A stretch of DNA of 64,000 nt from Oceanirhabdus sp942490885 (GCA_942490885.1 CALNYT010000002.1:4340001-4404000); one strand, 5' to 3'. Shown: positions 9,164-19,049, numbered from the stretch's first letter. Notes: a model not told the origin generated them from the sequence alone. Made by a program: numbers and translations.

Positions 9164-9991
9164 CTACCCTCCCATTATGGTAACTTTCTTTATGGCTCTT
9201 TTCCACATAAAGAAGCTCAGAAACATAAGCAATGTAATCCAAATACACTGTATACCCATCTCACTAAAAATTTGATATCCTGTATACTTGTTCAAATATA
9301 TCATTACAGGCGTATAGTTTACAGATGCAAATGGAGTGAGATGCATCATTTTCCTCATGGCTAATGGAAAGAATGCTAAAGGTATCAATTCTCCTGATAA
9401 GAATTTTATTACAGCATTCTTTGTGAAATTAAGTCCCCATATGTACACCACATAGAAAGATAACATCCCAAAACAAAAATTAAAGAATATCATTATCATG
9501 AATGATAGTATTATACTAACTAAATATAACGCCACTGTTGAGAATGATGGTAATGTTCCTCTTGAATAAAATATCTGATATATCAAAACACCAATTATCA
9601 TAGGACCATTCACCAATATTGATTTCCCAATAGTTTCTCCAATAGCAGTAAATAACAATCTTAAAAAATAGTTTATTGGCTTAATTAAGTTCATTGCCAG
9701 AGCCCCTGTTTTTACATCCTCTGAAACCATATATTCAACATAGTTATTAGTCAATCTCACAGTTATTAAACTAATAAGTATGTAAATTATCATCTCATCA
9801 AATGTAAACCCTCTAATGCTATTTCCTCCAGAACTCTCGAATATAGCTTTCCACAAGTAAAATGTTATTATGGCCATTAATCCACTCCCTAGTAAACCCA
9901 TAATAAAATTCATCTTGTAGGTCATTACAGCTTGAATAGTGCTCTTTGTAAAAGGAGTGTATATCTTTAACTTTCTTTTTATATACTCCAT
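9164..9991 (-). CDS. ABC-2 family permease (PF06182 type)
   Basis: First gene of the exporter operon, 275 residues, about six membrane segments. The cytosolic loop MVSEDVKTGALAMNLIKPIN is the counterpart of the loop in the second permease and is diagnostic of the family. A GGGGGATG ribosome binding site precedes the ATG at 9991. The stop codon lies five bases before the start of the next gene, so translation is probably coupled. Together with the other permease and the ATPase it makes a complete exporter; there is no linked regulator or substrate-binding protein. Confidence 0.9.
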   Translation of the reverse strand: MEYIKRKLKIYTPFTKSTIQAVMTYKMNFIMGLLGSGLMAIITFYLWKAIFESSGGNSIRGFTFDEMIIYILISLITVRLTNNYVEYMVSEDVKTGALAMNLIKPINYFLRLLFTAIGETIGKSILVNGPMIIGVLIYQIFYSRGTLPSFSTVALYLVSIILSFMIMIFFNFCFGMLSFYVVYIWGLNFTKNAVIKFLSGELIPLAFFPLAMRKMMHLTPFASVNYTPVMIYLNKYTGYQIFSEMGIQCIWITLLMFLSFFMWKRAIKKVTIMGG

Positions 9992-10009
9992 ATTTCATCC
10001 CCCTATCGT

Positions 10010-10055
10010 AATAAAAAAAAAAGAGTAATGCAATCGCTTTCACAATGCAATACTC
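10010..10055 (-). terminator. Intrinsic terminator after the FtsX permease gene
   Basis: Imperfect stem with 10-bp ends at 10023-10032 and 10046-10055, one mismatch. A T tract of about ten follows on the minus strand (poly-A at 10010-10022). Confidence 0.8.
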
Positions 10056-10120
10056 CTAACATTATATAATTTTCTACTTTAAAATACAATAAATGTATCA
10101 ATTTTTATTTATTTATATTT

Positions 10121-12493
10121 CTATGCATTATATCTAATTCTTTCAACAATGGAATCTTTCCCCATGGAATCTTTCACAAAGAATATTACTAAGGATTGTA
10201 ATAAGAAAAATATACCTACCGTTGCAATTACAGCCCCTACTGGGTACTTATATATTGCATATGTTGCTTCTGTGCTAAATGCATTGAAGGCATACTTTCC
10301 AATAATTGATCCCCCAAGAACAGAGATTATACCACTGATAGTTGCGTAATATATCCCCTCTAATTGAATCATTCTATTCAACTCTTTATTACTAAGTCCT
10401 ATTGCTTGAAGAAGTCCAAACTCCTTCTGTCTAGATAATATACTTGTTACCATAGTGTTAATCATATTTAACATCCCAATAATTCCAATTATAGCAACCA
10501 ATGAGTACACAATTGATTTCATACCCACAAGCTCCTTTTCTAATTCCTTCTTTTTCCTTATCATTCCACCGAACTCTAGGGATGAGTTATCCTTACAAAT
10601 CCTCTCCATCTCAAGTCCTACAATCTCTGTGTTTCCTTTTAATGTGTCTACCTCCATGCCAATGTATTTATCATTAATCTTTCTAGGCATATTATCTGCA
10701 TGAGTAATTCCATGAATTCCACTACTCCACCACCCAACACGAGCAGGTAGATAATTAACAATGGCAATCACCTCATATTTATTTATATATTCTCTGCCCT
10801 CATCGTCAACTTCTCTTCTCTCAATCTCTTCACCTAAACTGTAAACATTTTTTCTATTGAAAAGTATTATACCATTACCATTTCTAAGTTTCTCTCTATC
10901 CAGCTCCCCTTCAATCACATATTCCTCTAACTTATCTAATGTAGAATCATCATATCCATATAGTGGAAAATTACTTTCTCTCTCTAAAATACTAATATCA
11001 GTTCTACTTCCTGGTCTGTATTTATATAACATTAAATCCTTAACTCCATCTATCCCTTTTATTTTTTTTATAAACTCTTCATCTATAGGATTAATTTCAC
11101 TCTCGTACATATCGTCTCTATTCAAAAGAATCTTATGTTCTCCAACAAAATCTCCATATGTAATATTCTCTACATTCATACTACTCAGTATAGTAGAAGC
11201 TGTTATAAAAAGAATTCCACTTAATGATAGTGATGCTATAGTCATCACTGTTCTTCTTTTATTCCTTACGAAATTTTCTTTAGCTAGAGCTTTTACATCA
11301 ACTTGTCTGTAAGATTTTCTTTTCTTCTTTCTTCCTATATCCTCTACTCCAGTATATTTCACAGCCTCTATAGGGGAAACCTTTGATGCTATCTTTATAG
11401 GTTTTCTCATTCCTAAAGCAACTGTTATATATGCAGTAAGAGCAACTATTGGAATTATTATAGGATTTGAATATATTTTCATATTAATGTTGCTCATTGT
11501 TAAAGGTATAATAATGTAGCTCAATAAATATCCAACTCCTATTCCTAATGGAATACCTATTAATGCTGCTCTTCTTCCTTCATTCTTAATAATCTTCTTT
11601 ATCTGTTTATTTGTTGTGCCCACAGCACTTAGAAGTCCTAAAATATTAACTCTTTCTCTAACAGAAATATAGAAAACATTATATATCACAACAGTTACTG
11701 CTAGTATAACTATTAACCCTATCATTCCCCCACCTAATACAGTTGATGGATCTATTGATATACTATTTATAACATCAAAATTTATTCTTGCCTTCTCATC
11801 ATCAAGTTCTAATAAACTCTGTAAACTAAAGCAATTCTCAGTTATAACTGCTGAACCCAATCCTTTCATCTTCACAAAAACTACATATTCATCTATACCC
11901 AAACTATCTACAAAAGCTTTACTTAATATTACTTCTCCAACTCGATTCTCTCTCTTATACCTATTCTCACTTAAGATTCCTACCACTTTAAATTCATTAG
12001 TTACAGTACCTTCTTGTGTGGAATAGCTTATTTTTATGTTCTCTCCAATTACTCCATCACCACCGAGATTCTTTAATACTCTGCTCTCAGCAGCTATTTC
12101 ATATACCTCTTTGGGAAGAGAACCCTTATCTAAATCCATTCCATTAAACCACAATACCGACTCATCCATATATACTACATTTACATTTACTTTACTCTTC
12201 TCAAGCTTCTCACTTTCAGCCATTCCTATACTCTTCAACATCCCAATCTTATCTGTCTTTTGAAATAACTCCACTTTCTCCTGTTTTTCCTTATTGAGAT
12301 CAAATAATATCATGTGTTGTCCACCAACCATGCTATATTTATCCATCTTTATGGTATGATTTATAGATGAAACAAATATGCATATACTTGTAAATAAACA
12401 AGTACTCAGGATAATAGCTATTATGATTAATCTATTCCTTCCTTTATTCTCTTTATAATACTTCTTCGAAATATTATTAATAGTATTTTTCAT
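10121..12493 (-). CDS. FtsX/MacB-type ABC transporter permease
   Basis: 790 residues, two copies of the FtsX-like permease unit. A first membrane segment (about 20-42) is followed by an extracytoplasmic domain, then three segments around residues 255-365; the second half repeats this with a segment near 415-435, another outer domain, and three C-terminal segments. Start and upstream stop are directly adjacent (TAG then ATG), and the ribosome binding site AAGGTGG lies inside the ATPase gene, so translation is coupled. With the ATPase it forms a transporter of the lipoprotein-release / antimicrobial-peptide-resistance superfamily. The upstream two-component genes suggest that it answers a cell-envelope or peptide stress; the substrate is unknown. 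Confidence 0.92.
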   Translation of the reverse strand: MKNTINNISKKYYKENKGRNRLIIIAIILSTCLFTSICIFVSSINHTIKMDKYSMVGGQHMILFDLNKEKQEKVELFQKTDKIGMLKSIGMAESEKLEKSKVNVNVVYMDESVLWFNGMDLDKGSLPKEVYEIAAESRVLKNLGGDGVIGENIKISYSTQEGTVTNEFKVVGILSENRYKRENRVGEVILSKAFVDSLGIDEYVVFVKMKGLGSAVITENCFSLQSLLELDDEKARINFDVINSISIDPSTVLGGGMIGLIVILAVTVVIYNVFYISVRERVNILGLLSAVGTTNKQIKKIIKNEGRRAALIGIPLGIGVGYLLSYIIIPLTMSNINMKIYSNPIIIPIVALTAYITVALGMRKPIKIASKVSPIEAVKYTGVEDIGRKKKRKSYRQVDVKALAKENFVRNKRRTVMTIASLSLSGILFITASTILSSMNVENITYGDFVGEHKILLNRDDMYESEINPIDEEFIKKIKGIDGVKDLMLYKYRPGSRTDISILERESNFPLYGYDDSTLDKLEEYVIEGELDREKLRNGNGIILFNRKNVYSLGEEIERREVDDEGREYINKYEVIAIVNYLPARVGWWSSGIHGITHADNMPRKINDKYIGMEVDTLKGNTEIVGLEMERICKDNSSLEFGGMIRKKKELEKELVGMKSIVYSLVAIIGIIGMLNMINTMVTSILSRQKEFGLLQAIGLSNKELNRMIQLEGIYYATISGIISVLGGSIIGKYAFNAFSTEATYAIYKYPVGAVIATVGIFFLLQSLVIFFVKDSMGKDSIVERIRYNA

Positions 12494-13183
12494 CTAAATC
12501 ACCACCTTTTTAACACTATTTTGAATTACCATTCCATCCTCAATTCTTACAGTTCTATCAGCCATCTGTGCAACATTATTATCATGAGTTATCATCACAA
12601 GTGTCTGATTATATTTCTTAATTGAATTCTTTAAAAGAGCAAGTACTTCGTTACCTGTATTTGAATCTAGATTCCCAGTTGGTTCATCTGCCAATATTAT
12701 AGACGGTTTACTTGCTAATGCTCTTGCAATTGCCACTCTCTGTTGCTGTCCACCAGATAAATTAGATACCAAAGTATCTTTTTTATCTTCAATCCCAAGC
12801 ATCTTTATAATCTCATTTACAAACTCTTCATCAACTTCTTGGTTATCAAGTCCTATAGGAAGTACTATATTCTCCCATACATTAAGCACTGGAATTAGAT
12901 TGAATGATTGAAATATGAATCCAATCTCCCTTCTCCTAAAAATTGCAAGTTCATCATCCTTCATCGAAAAAATATCTTTTCCATCTATAAATACTTTCCC
13001 ATTTGAAGGTCTGTCAAGTCCACCTAACAGATGAAGCATTGTACTTTTCCCTGAACCAGATTTCCCAATTATAGAAAGGAACTCTCCTTTATCTACTTGA
13101 AGATCTATACCATCAACAGCCTTAACTATATTTGAACCTTTTCCATAATATTTCTTTAATTGTTTTGTTTCTAAAATTGCCAT
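12494..13183 (-). CDS. ABC transporter ATP-binding protein (MacB/LolD/BceA type)
   Basis: 229 residues, the standard length. Walker A GKSGSGKST at 40-48, Q-loop FIFQSFNLIPVLNVWEN, signature LSGGQQQRVAIARALA, Walker B IILADEPTGNLDS and H-loop MITHD are all intact. The SFNLIP Q-loop and GNLDS D-loop are hallmarks of the ATPases that pair with FtsX-type permeases. It is encoded immediately before such a permease and 107 bp after the histidine kinase gene, a gap long enough to hold a promoter for the transporter, although I could not pick a convincing one. Confidence 0.94.
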   Translation of the reverse strand: MAILETKQLKKYYGKGSNIVKAVDGIDLQVDKGEFLSIIGKSGSGKSTMLHLLGGLDRPSNGKVFIDGKDIFSMKDDELAIFRRREIGFIFQSFNLIPVLNVWENIVLPIGLDNQEVDEEFVNEIIKMLGIEDKKDTLVSNLSGGQQQRVAIARALASKPSIILADEPTGNLDSNTGNEVLALLKNSIKKYNQTLVMITHDNNVAQMADRTVRIEDGMVIQNSVKKVVI

Positions 13184-13290
13184 TATCCATTCCCCCTATT
13201 AATGTGTATTTTATATGATTGATATTTAATTACCATTCAATGTTTCTCTCTACACTTAATATTCTATCAATCCTCTATTTCAGTTTTATT

Positions 13291-14556
13291 TCAACTTCTA
13301 TTACAGTTCTGTAATAATAGGGAAAATGTTGTTCCAACTCCTTCTTCTGATTTCACAATGATATTACCGCCCTGTTTCTCCATTATCTTTCTTGTGAGAT
13401 ATAGTCCTACACCAGATCCTTCTTCTTTCAAAATCTTACTATTATCAACTCTATAAAACCTCTTAAATATATTGTTGTATTCCTCCTCAGGAATCCCTAT
13501 ACCCTCGTCCTTTATATCAATCTTTACAAGAGATCCCAGCTCATTCACCATAACATATATCTTACTTCCTATCTCCGAATACTTTATTGCATTTTCCATT
13601 ACATTCATAAGTCCTTCTTTTGTCCATCTTTCATCATGCTCTAACTCATGGTCATTAGGAATATCAATTATTATTTCAATCCCCTTATCAACAGCTTTCA
13701 TATAAACACCGTTAACAGCACTTATTATGGTATTCTTTATGTTTTTCCTATTCATCTTGAGATTAATCATTCCAATCTCTAATCTTGATAATTTTATAAG
13801 TGAATCTACTAACCACTCCATTTGATTTATATCTTCACTATTCTTCTCAAGAAACTCAACCCTCTCCTGAAATGATATTTCTTCCTCCCTCATTATTTCA
13901 TTATACATTTTCATGGAAGCAATTGGTGTTTTCAGTTGATGTGAGAGTTCAGTTAACAACTCCTTTAACTTATTTCTCTCAGTTTCTATACTTTCTATGG
14001 TTCCAGTTATTACCCCTCTCATTCCGTGAATCTTATTCTCAATAATATTAAATATCCCCTCCCTATATGAGATAATTTCAATATTATAATTCCCTTCTAT
14101 TATCTCCTCAACAACATGTTGAAGACGCTTAAGTTTTTTCCCAATTCCATGGATACTTACGTACCATATTGTTCCTATAAATATAACCATAATAAAAAAC
14201 AAAGCAAAATTTCTCCAGATTCCTTTTATAAATACATTTCTATATATGCTATCATTCAGCAAATTCCCTTGTGAATTGTATCCATATTTAATCATAGTAG
14301 CTTGTCCAAGTTCTCTGTAATCATCGCTTGTCTCTACGTTCTGTTCTCCAAAAAATGCTTTAATGACATCCTTCTCTAACTCTTTATTTTCTTTAACTAC
14401 TGAGCCTATTACCCTCTCCATGGCTTGTACACTATTTTCTCTTACCCTATTAACAAGAATAATATTATTTATCATTAGGGAAATAAGCAATAAAATCATT
14501 GCTATTGCCATAAATACAGTTCCCCTTTTAAAAGTGGGCTCTCTTAAAATATCCAT
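13291..14556 (-). CDS. Sensor histidine kinase
   Basis: Two ATGs lie six bases apart. AGGAGG is only one base from the first (14562) but seven bases from the second (14556), so I start at 14556. Two membrane segments (about 15-38 and 118-138) enclose an outer loop of about 80 residues, larger than in BceS-type intramembrane kinases. A HAMP-like linker follows, then the phospho-acceptor motif LSHQLKTP with His near residue 206, and an ATP-binding domain with N, G1 and G2 boxes (NVMENAIKYS, DEGIGIPEEE, GSGVGLYL). It should phosphorylate the response regulator encoded just upstream; its AGGAGG site overlaps that gene's stop. Confidence 0.93.
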   Translation of the reverse strand: MDILREPTFKRGTVFMAIAMILLLISLMINNIILVNRVRENSVQAMERVIGSVVKENKELEKDVIKAFFGEQNVETSDDYRELGQATMIKYGYNSQGNLLNDSIYRNVFIKGIWRNFALFFIMVIFIGTIWYVSIHGIGKKLKRLQHVVEEIIEGNYNIEIISYREGIFNIIENKIHGMRGVITGTIESIETERNKLKELLTELSHQLKTPIASMKMYNEIMREEEISFQERVEFLEKNSEDINQMEWLVDSLIKLSRLEIGMINLKMNRKNIKNTIISAVNGVYMKAVDKGIEIIIDIPNDHELEHDERWTKEGLMNVMENAIKYSEIGSKIYVMVNELGSLVKIDIKDEGIGIPEEEYNNIFKRFYRVDNSKILKEEGSGVGLYLTRKIMEKQGGNIIVKSEEGVGTTFSLLLQNCNRS

Positions 14557-14567
14557 TTCCATTCCTC

Positions 14568-15266
14568 CTAATTATTTCTGCATTTTCTGTTCCATATGTA
14601 TCCAATACCTCTAACAGTCTTTATATATTGAGGGTCACTAGGATTATCCTCAATCTTCTCTCTTATTCTGCTTATATTCACTGCTAGAGCATTCTCATTA
14701 ACGAACTCTCCATTCACATCCCACATCTCATGTAATATTTGATCTTTTGTAAGTATCTGCATTGGATTATTAAGAAAATATCCTATTATCTTTATCTCAG
14801 TTTTACTAAGGGGTATTTCACAATCCCCCTTCATAAGCTTTAATTCATTCTGGTTAAACCTTAGCTCTCCAGTGGTTATACCATCTCTCTGATTCCTAAC
14901 CATATTCCTTCTAAATAGTGCATTAATCCTTGATGTTAAAACAGTTAAACTAAAAGGTTTAGTTATATAATCATCTGCACCAATATCAAGCCCCGTAACA
15001 ATATCCACCTCACTATCACTAGCCGTAAGGAACATAATCAGCACATCACTCTTCTTCCTTACTTCTTCACAGAACTCAAATCCACACCCATCAGGAAGAT
15101 CTACATCACTTATTATGAGCTGCAGCTCCTCCTCTTCAAATATTTTTCTTGCATCACTTATGTTCTCTGCAGATCTAACCTCATATCCTTCTTTCTTAAG
15201 CTTAAAGCTAATGCCTCTATTCAATGACTTGTTATCCTCTATAATCAAAATTTTTATATTATTCAT
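14568..15266 (-). CDS. OmpR-family response regulator
   Basis: 232 residues. N-terminal receiver domain with the acidic pocket (Glu10, Asp11), phospho-acceptor Asp54 in IISDVDLPDG, and the conserved Lys in DDYITKPFS. C-terminal winged helix ending in TVRGIGYIWN, typical of OmpR/PhoB regulators. First gene of a regulator / kinase / ATPase / permease cluster, so it most likely activates the adjacent transporter genes in response to a signal sensed by the kinase. AGAGGTG precedes the ATG at 15266. Confidence 0.95.
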   Translation of the reverse strand: MNNIKILIIEDNKSLNRGISFKLKKEGYEVRSAENISDARKIFEEEELQLIISDVDLPDGCGFEFCEEVRKKSDVLIMFLTASDSEVDIVTGLDIGADDYITKPFSLTVLTSRINALFRRNMVRNQRDGITTGELRFNQNELKLMKGDCEIPLSKTEIKIIGYFLNNPMQILTKDQILHEMWDVNGEFVNENALAVNISRIREKIEDNPSDPQYIKTVRGIGYIWNRKCRNN

Positions 15267-15316
15267 TTTTACACCTCTTTTTCAATATTGTTCCATGATA
15301 ATTTTAACATAAAAAA

Positions 15317-15360
15317 CAGGGGACGGTTCATTAATCTTAGAATTAATGAACCGTCCCCTG
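15317..15360 (-). terminator. Perfect 19-bp palindrome acting as terminator
   Basis: Arms 15317-15335 and 15342-15360 are exact inverted copies beginning CAGGGGACGGTTC. On the minus strand six T residues follow, directly after the MerR-methyltransferase gene. The GGGGACGGTTC core is, as I recall, a recurrent palindrome family in clostridia and some other bacteria, so it may be a repeat recruited as a terminator. Confidence 0.85.
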
Positions 15361-15366
15361 CTTGGA

Positions 15367-16584
15367 CTAAATATTGCTACATTTAAACAAACCACTTTCT
15401 TTAGTGATATGAAAATAACCATCTTCTTCAATTACTGATTGGAACTTATCCCGTAGAGTCTTAAGTTCTTTTTTATTTAACACTTCATTAATTTTAGCTG
15501 ATGTAGAGAACATATAATTTAATATGCTCTGAGTATCATCAACTCTAAGAGAACCTTCATATTTATCCATCTCTACATTAGGGAATGATTCTTCCAGCTG
15601 TTGCGCTGCATTCTCCACTACAAACCTAGTAGTTGTATCTCCTAGTGTGAGTTTCACATTCTCATTCACTTCTTTAAGTGTTTCACGCAGTTCTTTCATA
15701 TGATTCCTTGAGAATGTACTAGTATAGAATGTTCCATCTTTTTTTAGTACCCTCTTAATCTCCTTGAATGCCTTACTTCTATCCTCAACGAACTGGAGCA
15801 TATAGTTCACCATTACTATATCAAACTCCTCATCCTTGAAGGGCAAATTATCCACATTAGCAATTCTATATTGAAAGTTCCCATCTAGCCCTTTAAGATT
15901 CGCTTTAGCCTTTTCAATCATTCCCTGAGACATATCGCTCAGTACTATGGTACACCCTTTAGGTATTCTCTCCTTATTCTTTAACCAAAAGGTTCCATCA
16001 CCACACCCACTATCGAGAATTTTAATATGCTTATCTCCAAAATCTATTCTATCAAATATCCATTTATGAAACCCTCTTTTGTCAACTCCGAATCTTTCAT
16101 GGAAGTCTATTCTGCATTCAAGGCTAGATGAACTTTTAAACTGATTCAATATCTGTTCTTCTAGATTGATTGCCTTTATTACCTCAGTGAACTTCTCCCA
16201 CTGTATCTCATCACTTGCTACCTCTTCCCCCTTAAACATATCCTCTGCTGAATTCAATGCCTTTAAAATACTCTCCATTTGAGATATCTTCTGCTTCACT
16301 GCTTCCTTTTGAATATGAATTGCTCTATCAATTTTTATATCTTGATCAACAAGATCTTTTATCTCATCTAAGGAGAACCCTAAATACTTTAATGTGAGTA
16401 TTCTCTGTAACCTTTCAAACTTCTGCCCATCATATAATCTATACCCAGCTTCATTATGACTTGTTGGTTTCAGTAAATCCTTCTCATCATAATATCTTAC
16501 AGTCCTTAATGATACACCAGCCTTTTGCGCGAATCTCCCAGCAGTATATAATTGGTTTTCATTGTACATATTATTTTCCCCCAT
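15367..16584 (-). CDS. MerR-family regulator fused to a SAM-dependent methyltransferase
   Basis: About 405 residues. The N-terminal third is a MerR winged helix (YTAGRFAQKAGVSLRTVRYY, then the GYRLYDGQ wing) plus the usual dimerisation coil to about residue 125. The second half is a class I methyltransferase: motif I ILDSGCGDGTFW, then VMVNYMLQFVEDR and FKEIKRVLKKDGTFY. MerR proteins activate promoters with over-long spacers in response to a bound ligand; here the effector domain is an enzyme, so the ligand may be its substrate. Start is ambiguous between ATGs at 16584 and 16569, both with plausible sites. It appears to control itself through the 19-bp-spacer promoter at 16647-16677. Confidence 0.9.
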   Translation of the reverse strand: MGENNMYNENQLYTAGRFAQKAGVSLRTVRYYDEKDLLKPTSHNEAGYRLYDGQKFERLQRILTLKYLGFSLDEIKDLVDQDIKIDRAIHIQKEAVKQKISQMESILKALNSAEDMFKGEEVASDEIQWEKFTEVIKAINLEEQILNQFKSSSSLECRIDFHERFGVDKRGFHKWIFDRIDFGDKHIKILDSGCGDGTFWLKNKERIPKGCTIVLSDMSQGMIEKAKANLKGLDGNFQYRIANVDNLPFKDEEFDIVMVNYMLQFVEDRSKAFKEIKRVLKKDGTFYTSTFSRNHMKELRETLKEVNENVKLTLGDTTTRFVVENAAQQLEESFPNVEMDKYEGSLRVDDTQSILNYMFSTSAKINEVLNKKELKTLRDKFQSVIEEDGYFHITKESGLFKCSNI

Positions 16585-16646
16585 TCCCTTCACCTTCCAA
16601 TAATTATTTATTTCTACAAGTAGATACTAAATTCCTACTCAAGATA

Positions 16647-16677
16647 ATTGTAAAGGGTTACGTTACGTAATGGTCAA
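16647..16677 (-). promoter_or_regulatory. MerR-type promoter with 19-bp spacer and dyad operator
   Basis: On the minus strand TTGACC and TACAAT are separated by exactly 19 bp, the over-wound spacing that MerR regulators correct. The spacer holds the near-perfect dyad TTACGTAACGTAA, as in multidrug-type MerR operators. It lies about 60 bp upstream of the MerR-methyltransferase gene, consistent with autoregulation. Confidence 0.8.
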
Positions 16678-16691
16678 GGAAAAATTAAAGA

Positions 16692-16764
16692 TATATCTCT
16701 TTTTTAAAAAGATGTTGATAAATTCTTACTAATATTTTCAACATTATCTTAAAAAAGAGAGCTA
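16692..16764. repeat. Long imperfect inverted repeat
   Basis: ATCTCTTTTTTAA...GATGTTGA pairs with TCAACAT...TTAAAAAAGAGA across a loop of about 20 bases. Between the MerR promoter and the next terminator. No coding capacity seen; it could be an old terminator or a small transposable remnant. Confidence 0.5.
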
Positions 16765-16784
16765 TTTATCTGTATAAACTATAG

Positions 16785-16828
16785 AAAGTAATCACCCCTG
16801 GGATATTTGTCCCAAGGGTGATTACTTT
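16785..16828. terminator. Intrinsic terminator
   Basis: 19-bp arms (16785-16803, 16810-16828) with one mismatch, starting AAAGTAATCACCC. It directly follows the membrane-protein gene on the minus strand; the longer T tract is on the plus strand, so it may work in both directions. Confidence 0.75.
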
Positions 16829-16833
16829 TTTAT

Positions 16834-18540
16834 CTAATTCTTTTTATCTTTTTCTATCTTCTCTTTTTCTATCTTCTCATTTTCATCAATAACCTTTTCC
16901 TCATCATCAGATTTAATCTGTGTTAACTCAAGATTATCAAAATTCACAAGGTCTATGCTTGAATTTTCATTCTTATAATATGTGAATGTTACTTTGTCTC
17001 CCTCTCTTGTAAGAGGTAACTCACTACTCATATTAAGAGATGTGATGAATATCTTCTCAGCATTTTGAACTGTTACAATGTAATAGTACGTTGTGCCCTC
17101 AATTACAGATGATCCAATTCTTTGAACTGTACCTGTTTCAACTACCTCATCACTACTGTTTTGAAGTGTCTGCCAATCACCACGATTTTTAAGCTTTTTA
17201 ATATAATTTGATTTAGTTTTGTTAAGTGATTCACCAACACCAACCACACTATAATCCCTAACGTTAACCATAGCGTAGAGTTTCACAAGCCCTTTCTTAT
17301 CTTTCAATGTCATAAAATAAGTTGCTTGACCATCAGTGTTTATTAGTATAGGAAATGTTGCTGAATATTCCTTTTCCTGAACTTGACCTTCAGCAGATTC
17401 CATTGCAGCATGCTCATGAGAACCAGAAACCTTATAGAAGGTTGTTTCCTTTGTTCTTGTATTTGTAAGCATAAAACCTATTGTTGACTCATCTGCACCA
17501 GCAGATGTCATACCTGTGTAATAAAAACATTCACCATTATTATATACAATATTATATCCATTTGTTGTCTGAACAACATCCTTATCTGATGGATTCCACC
17601 ATCCATGAATATATTTACCCCAATCATCAAGTTGATTCATAACAAAATCAACAGGGATAACTCTATCCACCCATGAAGGGATATTATCTAAATTATAATC
17701 ATTAATTTCTCCTGTTTGAGCATTTACACTGATAACACCTGTAACCTTTGCACCACTGAACCCGATAGTATTCTCATACTTAGTAACTATCCAGTAAGGT
17801 CTTCCTGTATCATCTAACTCGAAAGAATAATCTGTACGTCCTATATTCTTAAATCCTGCTGAATATATATGTCTTGCTAAATCATCTCCAAAATAAGCAT
17901 TTGGCTGATATTTAATTTTAGTCTTCTCACCATTTACCTCTTGAACCAATTCTACATCCATCTGATTTGTTGCGCTTATCATAATATATCCAGGTGTACC
18001 TTCTTTATTACTGTTCCACTTAAAAAATCCTGAATGAAGTAAAGGTGCTACCCAATATAGTTTATCGTTCACATTCTGCTGTGTAAATTCTCCTAACGTT
18101 ACCTGACTACCTAAGGCTACCTGTTCACCTAATTTTTTATCTCCAAGATTTTTAGCTAACGCTTGGTCAATTGTTGGCAGCTGTGATAAATCAATAGGAG
18201 ATATTTCTGTAGAGAATTCTTTAGTTTTGATTTCTCCAATAATAGCTCTCTTCTTTCCTCCGCTAACTACGCCAGTTGAAACAATAATGTTGAATACCAT
18301 TAGAAGAATCAATATTCCAGGCAGTATAGCTGCTAAAAAACCTTTCTTAGTATATAACCAAATTACTCCCCCTATAGGTATTGAAAGTATTATCAAACAT
18401 ATTACACTTCCAAAATAATCAATGGAGAATACTGGAAGAACTATATAATTGGCAATTAACGCCATCAACACTACAGACAATAACAATATTATAGCTGTAA
18501 CATTTTTATTACTCCCCTTACTCTTTGTTTTACTTTTCAT
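16834..18540 (-). CDS. Membrane protein with large PepSY-like extracytoplasmic region
   Basis: 568 residues from the ATG at 18540, eight bases after AAGGAGG; an upstream in-frame ATG at 18564 would precede that site. Three hydrophobic segments fill the first 100 residues, followed by about 430 hydrophilic residues. The segment around GVISVNAQTGEINDYNL and later repeats of strand-turn-strand look like PepSY-type folds. The last 20 residues are a highly charged Glu/Lys tail. I do not recognise a named family with certainty. Monocistronic, flanked by a terminator. Confidence 0.8.
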   Translation of the reverse strand: MKSKTKSKGSNKNVTAIILLLSVVLMALIANYIVLPVFSIDYFGSVICLIILSIPIGGVIWLYTKKGFLAAILPGILILLMVFNIIVSTGVVSGGKKRAIIGEIKTKEFSTEISPIDLSQLPTIDQALAKNLGDKKLGEQVALGSQVTLGEFTQQNVNDKLYWVAPLLHSGFFKWNSNKEGTPGYIMISATNQMDVELVQEVNGEKTKIKYQPNAYFGDDLARHIYSAGFKNIGRTDYSFELDDTGRPYWIVTKYENTIGFSGAKVTGVISVNAQTGEINDYNLDNIPSWVDRVIPVDFVMNQLDDWGKYIHGWWNPSDKDVVQTTNGYNIVYNNGECFYYTGMTSAGADESTIGFMLTNTRTKETTFYKVSGSHEHAAMESAEGQVQEKEYSATFPILINTDGQATYFMTLKDKKGLVKLYAMVNVRDYSVVGVGESLNKTKSNYIKKLKNRGDWQTLQNSSDEVVETGTVQRIGSSVIEGTTYYYIVTVQNAEKIFITSLNMSSELPLTREGDKVTFTYYKNENSSIDLVNFDNLELTQIKSDDEEKVIDENEKIEKEKIEKDKKN

Positions 18541-18661
18541 AAAAACATCCTCCTTGTAATTCATATCCCTTAATTAAGTTCATTGTATCATATAATAAGG
18601 TTTTTATCACTACTTTATTTTAAGTTATTCATTTTTTATTCTCAAGTGTCACTTTTAACCA

Positions 18662-18979
18662 TTATAATATCATATCTAAACGTTCTTTAAGAGGTTCTCC
18701 ATGATCAAGTTCTTTATGAGATTCAAACACCTTCATGTCATCTCCCATCTTCAGTATCTTTAAAACCGCTTCTCTCTCATACTCCCTTAACCTTAATTTC
18801 TTGCTTTGATCCATAGATATCTCTATAGTTCTATTTAATTTCATAAATCTAGTTGGCTTTTTACTTTCCCAATGCTCTATAATAGCAGATGCATCAGAGA
18901 CTATTACCTCATTATTGTCCCTACTCATGCTATTCAATACCGAATCCACCCCAAGGTTATCATATATTCCACCATCCAT
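18662..18979 (-). pseudogene. Remnant of a patatin-like phospholipase (C-terminal part)
   Basis: The 105 codons begin MDGGIYDNLGVDSVL, which matches the DGG block that holds the catalytic Asp of patatin-like lipases, followed by the expected C-terminal helices. The N-terminal half with the GxSxG nucleophile is absent: the codon before the ATG is a stop (TAA) and nothing upstream resembles the family. It is therefore a decayed fragment, unlikely to be functional. Confidence 0.75.
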
Positions 18980-19049
18980 TTACTCATTCTTAATAATTTG
19001 AGTCATATTACGTTGTCTCTACCCTATGTATATTCTTTATATCAAAAAA

